This document shows positions 53,461 to 63,950 of a stretch of 64,000 nucleotides of DNA, one piece after another. The notes under the pieces are model-generated. The model had not been told where the DNA came from. It searched no databases and was given only the letters and a program-made list of their open reading frames with translations. This stretch comes from Odiellus spinosus (Eukaryota > Arthropoda > Arachnida > Opiliones > Phalangiidae), in the NCBI GenBank assembly GCA_963920705.1, contig OY987234.1:806001-870000 (forward strand). Reading direction: 5' to 3'. Numbering within the stretch: the stretch's first letter is position 1; each line of letters begins with the position of its first letter. The translations under genes and the position numbers were made by a program.

Positions 53461-54000
53461 TCCACAAATTTCCCAAGTGTAGATCCACAAATTTCCCAAA
53501 TGTAGATCCACAAATTTCCCAAGTGTAGATCCACAAATTTCCCAAGTGCAGATCCACAGATTTCCCAAGTGTAGATCCACAAATTTCCCAAGTGTAGATC
53601 CACAAATTTCCCAAATGTAGATCCACAAATTTCCCAAGTGCAGATCCACAAATTTCCCAAGTGCAGATCCAAAAATTTCCCAAGTGCAGATCCACAAATT
53701 TCCCAAGTGCAGATCCACAAATTTCCCAAGTGTAGATCCAAAAATTTCCCAAGTGCAGATCCACAAATTTCCCAAGTGCATATCCACAAATTTCCCAAGT
53801 GCAGATCCACAAATTTCCCAAGTGCAGATCCACAAATTTCCCAAGTGTAGATCCAAAAATTTCCCAAGTGCAGATCCACAAATTTCCCAAGTGCATATCC
53901 ACAAATTTCCCAAGTGCAGATCCACAAATTTCCCAAGTGTAGATCCACAAATTTCCCAAGTGTAGATCCACAAATTTCCCAAGTGTAGATCCACAAATTT
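52950..54000. repeat. 529-bp tandem duplication (23 monomers, two copies)
   Basis: About 52950-53480 is repeated at about 53480-54000. Paired markers are 53109/53638, 53155/53684 and the AGATTT monomer near 53028/53557. The first copy has AAGCGCAG near 53222, while the second has AAGTGCAG near 53751, reverting to consensus. Confidence 0.7.
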
Positions 54001-54909
54001 CCCAAGTGTAGATCCACAAATTTCCCAAGTGCAGATCCACAAATTTCCCAAGTGCAGATCCACAAATTTCCCAAGTGCAGATCCAAAATTTTCCCAAGTG
54101 CAGATCCACAAAGTTCCCAAGTGCAGATCCACAAATTTCCCAAGTGCACATCCACAAATTTCCCAAGTGCAGATAATCAAATTTCCCAAGTGTAGATCCA
54201 CAAATTTCCCAAGTGTAGATCCACAAATTTCCCAAGTGTAGATACACAAATTTCCCAAATGCAGATCCACAAATTTCCCAAGTGCAGATCCACAAATTTC
54301 CCAAGTGCAGATACACAAATTTCCCAAGTGCAGATCCACAAATTTCCCAAGTGTATATCCACAAATTTCCCAAGTGCAGATCCACAAATTTCCCAAGTGC
54401 AGATCCACAAATTTCCCAAGTGTAGATCCACAAATTTCCCAAGTGCAGATCCACAAATTTCCCAAGTGTAGATCCACAAATTTCCCAAGTGTAGATCCAC
54501 AAATTTCCCAAGTGTAGATCCACAAATTTCCCAAGTGTAGATCCACAAATTTCCCATGTGCAGATCCACAAATTTCCCAAGTGTAGATCCACAAATTTCA
54601 GAAGTGTAGATCCACAAATTTCCCAAATGTAGATCCACAAATTTCCCAAGTGTAGATCCACAAATTTCCCAAGTGCAGATCCACAAATTTCCCAAGTGTA
54701 GATCTACAAATTTCCCAAGTGTAGATCCACAAATTTCCCAAATGTAGATCCACAAATTTCCCATGTGCAGATCCACAAATTTCCCAAGTGCAGATTCACA
54801 AATTTCCCAAGTGCAGATCCAAAAATTTACCAAGTGCAGATCCTCAAATTTCCCAAGTATAGATCCGAAAATTTCCCAAGTGTAGATCCACAAATTTCCC
54901 AAGTGTAGA

Positions 54910-57025
54910 TCCACAAATTTCCCATGTGCAGATCCACAAATTTCCCAAGTGCAGATCCACAAATTTCCCAAGTGCAGATCCACAATTTTCCCAAGTGGAG
55001 ATCCACAAAGTTCCCAAGTGCAGATCCACAAATTTTCCAAGTGCACATCCACAAATTTCCCAAGTGCAGATAATCAAATTTCCCAAGTGTAGATCCACAA
55101 ATTTCCCAAGTGTAGAACCACAAATTTCCCAAGTGTAGATCCACAAATTTCCCAAGTGCAGATCCAAAAATTTCCCAAGTGCAGATCCACAAATTTCCCA
55201 AGTGCATATCCACAAATTTCCCAAGTGCAGATCCACAAATTTCCCAAGTGCAGATCCACAAATTTCCCAAGTGCAGATACACAAATTTCCCAAGTGCAGA
55301 TCCACAAATTTCCCAAGTGCAGATCCACAAATTTCCCAAGTGCAGATCCACAATTTTCCCAAGTACAGATCCACAAAGTTCCCAAGTGCAGATCCACAAA
55401 TTTCCCAAGTGCACATCCACAAATTTCCCAAATGCAGATAATCAAATTTCCCAAGTGTAGATCCACAAATTTCCCAAGTGTAGATCCACAAATTTCCCAA
55501 GTGTATTTCCACAAATTTCCCAAGTGCAGATCCACAAATTTCCCAAGTGCAGATCCACAAATTTCCCAAGTGCAGATCCAAAATTTTCCCAAGTGCAGAT
55601 CCACAAAATTCCCAAGTGCAGATCCACAAATTTCCCAAGTGCACATCCACAAATTTCCCAAGTGCAGATAATCAAATTTCCCAAGTGTAGATCCACAAAT
55701 TTCCCAAGTGTAGATCCACAAATTTCCCAAGTGTAGATCCACAAATTTCCCAAATGCAGATCCACAAATTTCCCAAGTGCAGATCCACAAATTTCCAAAG
55801 TGCAGATACACAAATTTCCCAAGTGCAGATCCACAAATTTCCCAAGTGTATATCCACAAATTTCCCAAGTGCAGATCCACAAATTTCCCAAGTGCAGATC
55901 CACAAATTTCCCAAGTGTAGATCCACAAATTTCCCAAGTGCAGATCCACAAATTTCCCAAGTATAGATCCACAAATTTCCCATGTGCAGATCCACAAATT
56001 TCCCAAGTGCAGATCCACAAATTTCCCAAGTGCAGATCCACAATTTTCCCAAGTGGAGATCCACAAAGTTCCCAAGTGCAGATCCACAAATTTTCCAAGT
56101 GCACATCCACAAATTTCCCAAGTGCAGATAATCAAATTTCCCAAGTGTAGATCCACAAATTTCCCAAGTGTAGAACCACAAATTTCCCAAGTGTAGATCC
56201 ACAAATTTCCCAAGTGCAGATCCAAAAATTTCCCAAGTGCAGATCCACAAATTTCCCAAGTGCATATCCACAAATTTCCCAAGTGCAGATCCACAAATTT
56301 CCCAAGTGCAGATCCACAAATTTCCCAAGTGCAGATACACAAATTTCCCAAGTGCAGATCCACAAATTTCCCAAGTGCAGATCCACAAATTTCCCAAGTG
56401 CAGATCCACAATTTTCCCAAGTACAGATCCACAAAGTTCCCAAGTGCAGATCCACAAATTTCCCAAGTGCACATCCACAAATTTCCCAAATGCAGATAAT
56501 CAAATTTCCCAAGTGTAGATCCACAAATTTCCCAAGTGTAGATCCACAAATTTCCCAAGTGTATTTCCACAAATTTCCCAAGTGCAGATCCACAAATTTC
56601 CCAAGTGCAGATCCACAAATTTCCCAAGTGCAGATCCAAAATTTTCCCAAGTGCAGATCCACAAAATTCCCAAGTGCAGATCCACAAATTTCCCAAGTGC
56701 ACATCCACAAATTTCCCAAGTGCAGATAATCAAATTTCCCAAGTGTAGATCCACAAATTTCCCAAGTGTAGATCCACAAATTTCCCAAGTGTAGATCCAC
56801 AAATTTCCCAAATGCAGATCCACAAATTTCCCAAGTGCAGATACACAAATTTCCCAAGTGCAGATACACAAATTTCCCAAGTGCAGATCCACAAATTTCC
56901 CAAGTGTATATCCACAAATTTCCCAAGTGCAGATCCACAAATTTCCCAAGTGCAGATCCACAAATTTCCCAAGTGTAGATCCACAAATTTACCAAGTGCA
57001 GATCCACAAATTTCCCAAGTATAGA
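54910..57025. repeat. 1058-bp tandem duplication (46 monomers, two copies)
   Basis: Copy 1 is about 54910-55967 and copy 2 about 55968-57025. Many markers pair at 1058 bp: CCATGTGCAG near 54923 and 55981, GGAGATCC near 54996 and 56054, AAGTACAGATCC near 55362 and 56420, GTATTTCC near 55502 and 56560, and CAAAATTCCC near 55606 and 56664. The two copies differ only at scattered single bases. Confidence 0.85.
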
Positions 57026-57470
57026 TCCACAAATTTCCCAAGTGTAGATCCACAAATTTCCCATGTGCAGATCCACAAATTTCCCAAGTGTAGATCCACA
57101 AATTTCAGAAGTGTAGATCCACAAATTTCCCAAATGTAGATCCACAAATTTCCCAAGTGCAGATCCACAAAGTTCCCAAGTGCAGATCCACAAATTTCCC
57201 AAGTGCACATCCACAAATTTCCCAAGTGCAGATAATCAAATTTCCCAAGTGTAGATCCACAAATTTCCCAAGTGTAGATCCACAAATTTCCCAAGTGCAG
57301 ATCCACAAATTTCCCAAGTATAGATCCACAAATTTCCCAAGTGTAGATCCACAAATTTCCCATGTGCAGATCCACAAATTTCCCAAGTGTAGATCCACAA
57401 ATTTCAGAAGTGTAGATCCACAAATTTCCCAAATGTAGATCCACAAATTTCCCAAGTGCAGATCCACAAA

Positions 57471-57490
57471 GTTCCCAATGCACGATCCAC
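57471..57490. repeat. Compensated-indel monomer CCCAATGCACGATCC, copy 1
   Basis: Relative to AAGTGCAGATCC, one G is missing and one C is gained a few bases later, so the monomer stays 23 bp and gains a CpG. The same change is found 2024 bp (88 monomers) away at about 59495. Confidence 0.85.
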
Positions 57491-57524
57491 AAATTTCCCA
57501 AGTGCACATCAACAAATTTCCCAA

Positions 57525-58780
57525 GTGCAGATAATCAAATTTCCCAAGTGTAGATCCACAAATTTCCCAAGTGTAGATCCACAAATTTCCCAAGTGTAGA
57601 TCCACAAATTTCCCAAATGCAGATCCACAAATTTCCCAAGTGCAGATCCACAAATTTCCCAAGTGCAGATACACAAATTTCCCAAGTGCAGATCCACAAA
57701 TTTCCCAAGTGTATATCCATAAATTTCCCAAGTGCAGATCCACAAATTTCCCAAGTGCACATCCACAAATTTCCCAAGTGCAGATAATCAAATTTCCCAA
57801 GTGTAGATCCACAAATTTCCCAAGTGTAGATCCACAAATTTCCCAAGTGTATATCCACAAATTTCCCAAGTGCAGATCCACAAATTTCCCAAGTGCAGAT
57901 CCACAAATTTCCCAAGTGTAGATCCACAAATTTCCCAAGTGCAGATCCACAAATTTCCCAAGTATAGATCCACAAATTTCCCAAGTGTAGATCCACAAAT
58001 TTCCCATGTGCAGATCCACAAATTTCCCAAGTGTAGATCCACAAATTTCAGAAGTGTAGATCCACAAATTTCCCAAGTGCAGATCCACAAATTTCCCAAG
58101 TGCAGATCCACAAATTTCCCAAGTGCACATCCACAAATTTCCCAAGTGCAGATAATCAAATTTCAAAAGTGTAGATCCACAAATTTCCCAAGTGTAGATC
58201 CACAAATTTCCCAAGTGTAGATCCACAAATTTCCCAAATGCAGATCCACAAATTTCCCAAGTGCAGATCCACAAATTTCCCAAGTGCAGATACACAAATT
58301 TCCCAAGTGCAGATCCACAAATTTCCCAAGTGTATATCCACAAATTTCCCAAGTGCAGATCCACAAATTTCCCAAGTGCACATCCACAAATTTCCCAAGT
58401 GCAGATAATCAAATTTCCCAAGTGTAGATCCACAAATTTCCCAAGTGTAGATCCACAAATTTCCCAAGTGTATATCCACAAATTTCCCAAGTGCAGATCC
58501 ACAAATTTCCCAAGTGCAGATCCACAAATTTCCCAAGTGTAGATCCACAAATTTCCCAAGTGGAGATCCACAAATTTCCCAAGTATAGATCCACAAATTT
58601 CCCAAGTGTAGATCCACAAATTTCCCATGTGCAGATCCACAAATTTCCCAAGTGTAGATCCACAAATTTCAGAAGTGTAGATCCACAAATTTCCCAAGTG
58701 CAGATCCACAAATTTCCCAAGTGCAGATCCACAAATTTCCCAAGTGCACATCCACAAATTTCCCAAGTGCAGATAATCAA
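57525..58780. repeat. 621-bp tandem duplication (27 monomers, two copies)
   Basis: Copy 1 is about 57525-58150 and copy 2 about 58151-58780. Paired markers are the GATAATC monomer (57529/58150), the AGATACAC monomer (57667/58288) and TTTCAG near 58045/58666. Copy 2 has a private TTTCAAAAG near 58162. Confidence 0.8.
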
Positions 58781-59494
58781 ATTTCCCAAGTGTAGATCCA
58801 CAAATTTCAGAAGTGTAGATCCACAAATTTCCCAAATGTAGATCCACAAATTTCCCAAGTGCAGATCCACAAAGTTCCCAAGTGCAGATCCACAAATTTC
58901 CCAAGTGCACATCCACAAATTTCCCAAGTGCAGATAATCAAATTTCCCAAGTGTAGATCCACAAATTTCCCAAGTGTAGATCCACAAATTTCCCAAGTGT
59001 AGATCCACAAATTTCCCAAATGCAGATCCACAAATTTCCCAAGTGCAGATCCACAAATTTCCCAAGTGCAGTTACACAAATTTCCCAAGTGCAGATCCAC
59101 AAATTTCCCAAGTGTATATCCACAAATTTCCCAAGTGCAGATCCACAAATTTCCCAAGTGCAGATCCACAAATTTCCCAAGTGTAGATCCACAAATTTCC
59201 CAAGTGCAGATTCACAAATTTCCCAAGTGCAGATCCACAAATTTCCCAAGTGCAGATCCACAAATTTCCCAAGTGCAGATCCACAATTTTCCCAAGTGCA
59301 GATCCACAAAGTTCCCAAGTGCAGATCCACAAATTTCCCAAGTGCACATCCACAAATTTCCCAAGTGCAGATCCACAAATTTCCCAAGTGCACATCCACA
59401 AATTTCCCAAGTGCAGATAATCAAATTTCCCAAGTGTAGATCCACAAATTTCAGAAGTGTAGATCCACAAATTTCCCAAGTGCAGATCCACAAA

Positions 59495-59514
59495 GTTCCC
59501 AATGCACGATCCAC
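59495..59514. repeat. Compensated-indel monomer, copy 2
   Basis: Identical to the monomer at 57471, including the CAAAGTTCCC lead-in and the GCACATCC monomer after it. It is therefore a duplicate, not an independent change. Confidence 0.85.
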
Positions 59515-60311
59515 AAATTTCCCAAGTGCACATCCACAAATTTCCCAAGTGCAGATAATCAAATTTCCCAAGTGTAGATCCACAAATTTCCCAAGTGTAG
59601 ATCCACAAATTTCCCAAGTGTATATCCACAAATTTCCCAAGTGCAGATCCACAAATTTCCCAAGTGCACATCCACAAATTTCCCAAGTGCAGATAATCAA
59701 ATTTCCCAAGTGTAGATCCACAAATTTCCCAAGTGTAGATCCACAAATTTCCCAAGTGTATATCCACAAATTTCCCAAGTGCAGATCCACAAATTTCCCA
59801 AGTGCAGATCCACAAATTTCCCAAGTGTAGATCCACAAATTTCCCAAGTGCAGATCCACAAATTTCCCAAGTATAGATCCACAAATTTCCCAAGTGTAGA
59901 TCCACAAATTTCCCATGTGCAGATCCACAAATTTCCCAAGTGTAGATCCACAAATTTCCCAAATGTAGATCCACAAATTTCCCAAGTGCAGATCCACAAA
60001 GTTCCCAAGTGCAGATCCACAAATTTCCCAAGTGCACATCCACAAATTTCCCAAGTGCACATCCACAAATTTCCCAAGTGCAGATAATCAAATTTCCCAA
60101 GTGTAGATCCACAAATTTCCCAAGTGTAGATCCACAAATTTCCCAAGTGTAGATCCACAAATTTCCCAAGTGCAGATCCACAAATTTCCCAAGTGTAGAT
60201 CCACAAATTTCCCAAGTGTAGATCCACAAATTTCCCAAGTGCAGATCCACAAATTTCCCAAGTGCAGATCCACAAATTTCTAAAGTGCAGATCCACAAAT
60301 TTCCCAAGTGC

Positions 60312-61420
60312 AGATCCAAAATTTTCCCAAGTGCAGATCCACAAAGTTCCCAAGTGCAGATCCACAAATTTCCCAAGTGCACATCCACAAATTTCCCAAG
60401 TGCAGATAATCAAATTTCCCAAGTGTAGATCCACAAATTTCCCAAGTGTAGATCCACAAATTTCCCAAGTGTAGATCCACAAATTTCCCAAATGCAGATC
60501 CACAAATTTCCCAAGTGCAGATCCACAAATTTCCCAAGTGCAGTTACACAAATTTCCCAAGTGCAGATCCACAAATTTCCCAAGTGTATATCCACAAATT
60601 TCCCAAGTGCAGATCCACAAATTTCCCAAGTGCAGATCCACAAATTTCCCAAGTGTAGATCCACAAATTTCCCAAGTGCAGATTCACAAATTTCCCAAGT
60701 GCAGATCCACAAATTTCCCAAGTGCAGATCCACAAATTTCCCAAGTGCAGATCCACAATTTTCCCAAGTGCAGATCCACAAAGTTCCCAAGTGCAGATCC
60801 ACAAATTTCCCAAGTGCACATCCACAAATTTCCCAAGTGCAGATAATCAAATTTCCCAAGTGTAGATCCACAAATTTCCCAAGTGTAGATCCACAAATTT
60901 CCCAAGTGTAGATCCACAAATTTCCCAAGTGCAGATCCACAAATTTCCCAAGTGCAGATCCACAAATTTCCCAAGTGCAGATCCACAAATTTCCCAAGTG
61001 CAGATCCAAAATTTTCCCAAGTGCAGATCCACAAAGTTCACAAGTGCAGATCCACAAATTTCCCAAGTGCACATCCACAAATTTCCCAAGTGCAGATAAT
61101 CAAATTTCCCAAGTGTAGATCCACAAATTTCCCAAGTGTAGATCCACAAATTTCCCATGTGCAGATCCACAAATTTCCCAAGTGTAGATCCACAAATTTC
61201 AGAAGTGTAGATCCACAAATTTCCCAAATGTAGATCCAACAATTTCCCAAGTGTAGATCCACAAATTTCCCAAGTGCAGATCCACAAATTTCCCAAGTGT
61301 AGATCTACAAATTTCCCAAGTGCAGATCCACAAATTTCCCAAATGTAGATCCACAAATTTCCCATGTGCAGATCCACAAATTTCCCAAGTGCAGATTCAC
61401 AAATTTCCCAAGTGCAGATC
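60312..61420. repeat. 2530-bp-offset duplication, copy 1 (110-monomer shift)
   Basis: Matched at about 62842-63950. The paired markers are GTTACAC near 60542 and 63072, GATTCAC near 60682 and 63212, CAAAGTTCACAAG near 61032 and 63562, and GATCCAACAATTTCC near 61229 and 63759. About 60.40-60.84 kb is also a copy of about 58.93-59.37 kb (offset 1472 bp, 64 monomers). Confidence 0.8.
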
Positions 61421-62841
61421 CTCAAATTTCCCAAGTATAGATCCGAAAATTTCCCAAGTGTAGATCCACAAATTTCCCAAGTGTAGATCCACAAATTTCC
61501 CATGTGCAGATCCACAAATTTCCCAAGTGCAGATCCACAAATTTCCCAAGTGCAGATCCACAATTTTCCCAAGTGCAGATCCACAAATTTCCCAAGTGCA
61601 TATCCACAATATTCCCAAGTGCAGATCCACAAATTTCCCAAGTGCAGATCCACAAATTTCCCAAGTGCAGATACACAAATTTCCCAAGTGCAGATCCACA
61701 AATTTCCCAAGTGCAGATCCAAAAATTTCCCAAGTGCACATCCACAAATTTCCCAAGTGCAGATAATCAAATTTCCCAAGTGTAGATCCACAAATTTCCC
61801 AAGTGTAGATCCACAAATTTCCCAAGTGTATTTCCACAAATTTCCCAAGTGCAGATCCACAAATTTCCCAAGTGCAGAACCACAAATTTCCCAAGTGCAG
61901 ATCCAAAATTTTCCCAAGTGCAGATCCACAAAATTCCCAAGTGCAGATCCACAAATTTCCCAAGTGCACATCCACAAATTTCCCAAGTGCAGATAATCAA
62001 ATTTCCCAAGTGTAGATCCATAAATTTTCCAAGTTTAGATCCACAAATTTCCCAAGTGTAGATCCACAAATTTCCCAAATGCAGATCCACAAATTTCCCA
62101 AGTGCAGATCCACAAATTTCCCAAGTGCAGATACACAAATTTCCCAAGTGCAGATCCACAAATTTCCCAAGTGTATATCCACAAATTTCCCAAGTGCAGA
62201 TCCACAAAATTCCCAAGTGCAGATCCACAAACTTCCCAAGTGTAGATCCACAAATTTCCCAAGTGCAGATCCACAAATTTCCCAAGTGTAGATCCACAAA
62301 TTTCCCAAGTGTAGATCCACAAATTTCCCATGTGCAGATCCACAAATTTCCCAAGTGTAGATCCACAAATTTCAGAAGTGTAGATCCACAAATTTCCCAA
62401 ATGTAGATCCACAAATTTCCCAAGTGCAGATCCACAATGTTCCCAAGTGCAGATCCACAAATTTCCCAAGTGCACATCCACAAATTTCCCAAGTGCAGAT
62501 AATCAAATTTCCCAAGTGTAGATCCACAAATTTCCCAAGTGTAGATCCACAAATTTCCCAAGTGCAGATCCACAAATTTCCCAAGTGCAGATCCACAAAT
62601 TTCCCAAGTGTATATCCACAAATTTCCCAAGTGCAGATCCACAAATTTCCCAAGTGCAGATCCACAAATTTCCCAAGTGTAGATCCACAAATTTCCCAAG
62701 TGCAGATCCACAAATTTCCCAAGTGTAGATCCACAAATTTCCCAAGTGTAGATCCACAAATTTCCCATGTGCAGATCCACAAATTTCCCAAGTGTAGATC
62801 CACAAATTTCAGAAGTGTAGATCCACAAATTTCCCAAATGT

Positions 62842-63950
62842 AGATCCAAAATTTTCCCAAGTGCAGATCCACAAAGTTCCCAAGTGCAGATCCACAAATT
62901 TCCCAAGTGCACATCCACAAATTTCCCAAGTGCAGATAATCAAATTTCCCAAGTGTAGATCCACAAATTTCCCAAGTGTAGATCCACAAATTTCCCAAGT
63001 GTAGATCCACAAATTTCCCAAATGCAGATCCACAAATTTCCCAAGTGCAGATCCACAAATTTCCCAAGTGCAGTTACACAAATTTCCCAAGTGCAGATCC
63101 ACAAATTTCCCAAGTGTATATCCACAAATTTCCCAAGTGCAGATCCACAAATTTCCCAAGTGCAGATCCACAAATTTCCCAAGTGTAGATCCACAAATTT
63201 CCCAAGTGCAGATTCACAAATTTCCCAAGTGCAGATCCACAAATTTCCCAAGTGCAGATCCACAAATTTCCCAAGTGCAGATCCACAATTTTCCCAAGTG
63301 CAGATCCACAAAGTTCCCAAGTGCAGATCCACAAATTTCCCAAGTGCACATCCACAAATTTCCCAAGTGCAGATAATCAAATTTCCCAAGTGTAGATCCA
63401 CAAATTTCCCAAGTGTAGATCCACAAATTTCCCAAGTGTAGATCCACAAATTTCCCAAGTGCAGATCCACAAATTTCCCAAGTGCAGATCCACAAATTTC
63501 CCAAGTGCAGATCCACAAATTTCCCAAGTGCAGATCCAAAATTTTCCCAAGTGCAGATCCACAAAGTTCACAAGTGCAGATCCACAAATTTCCCAAGTGC
63601 ACATCCACAAATTTCCCAAGTGCAGATAATCAAATTTCCCAAGTGTAGATCCACAAATTTCCCAAGTGTAGATCCACAAATTTCCCATGTGCAGATCCAC
63701 AAATTTCCCAAGTGTAGATCCACAAATTTCAGAAGTGTAGATCCACAAATTTCCCAAATGTAGATCCAACAATTTCCCAAGTGTAGATCCACAAATTTCC
63801 CAAGTGCAGATCCACAAATTTCCCAAGTGTAGATCTACAAATTTCCCAAGTGCAGATCCACAAATTTCCCAAATGTAGATCCACAAATTTCCCATGTGCA
63901 GATCCACAAATTTCCCAAGTGCAGATTCACAAATTTCCCAAGTGCAGATC
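62842..63950. repeat. 2530-bp-offset duplication, copy 2
   Basis: This is the partner of about 60312-61420. Just after it, this copy has one more monomer (AGATCCAAAAAT near 63946) before the AGATCCTC monomer. That is where the two copies stop aligning. Confidence 0.8.

Larger units (their letters stand above)
36001..54000. repeat. Satellite domain D, a 300-monomer tandem duplication plus later partial copies
   Basis: Seen: no monomer-length changes (phase +13 throughout). The diagnostic variant CCACAGATTTCCC (position 10 A to G) is common from 37.43 kb to 53.56 kb and almost absent elsewhere; the one exception I found is at 33226, in a TTTCAG monomer. Others are AAGCGCAGATCC (position 21 T to C) from 37.5 to 53.2 kb, CCCAAATGCTGATCC, GTGAAGATCC, and AGATCCGCAAAT near 37660, 38330, 44560 and 45230. 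A 6900-bp duplication fills most of the domain, followed by copies offset by 3266, 2461 and 529 bp. The longest open frames of the window fall here because variants that create stops on the minus strand (TTTCAG, TTAAC, TTAAG) are rare. Inferred: the most recently homogenised part of the window, since copies match over kilobases. Confidence 0.75.

Noticed and set aside
49738..54594. Minus-strand open frame of 1618 codons, and similar long frames (for example 24600-28667, 22721-26437, 8394-11753) as repeat-protein genes
   Set aside because: The minus-strand monomer has no stop in any frame, so long frames are expected by default. Two or three frames are open over the same bases with the same periodic peptide (for example 49991-54661 in another frame). 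There is no non-repeat N- or C-terminal domain, no intron signal and no frame-specific conservation. The 24-bp units and the variants that end frames are placed without regard to frame.
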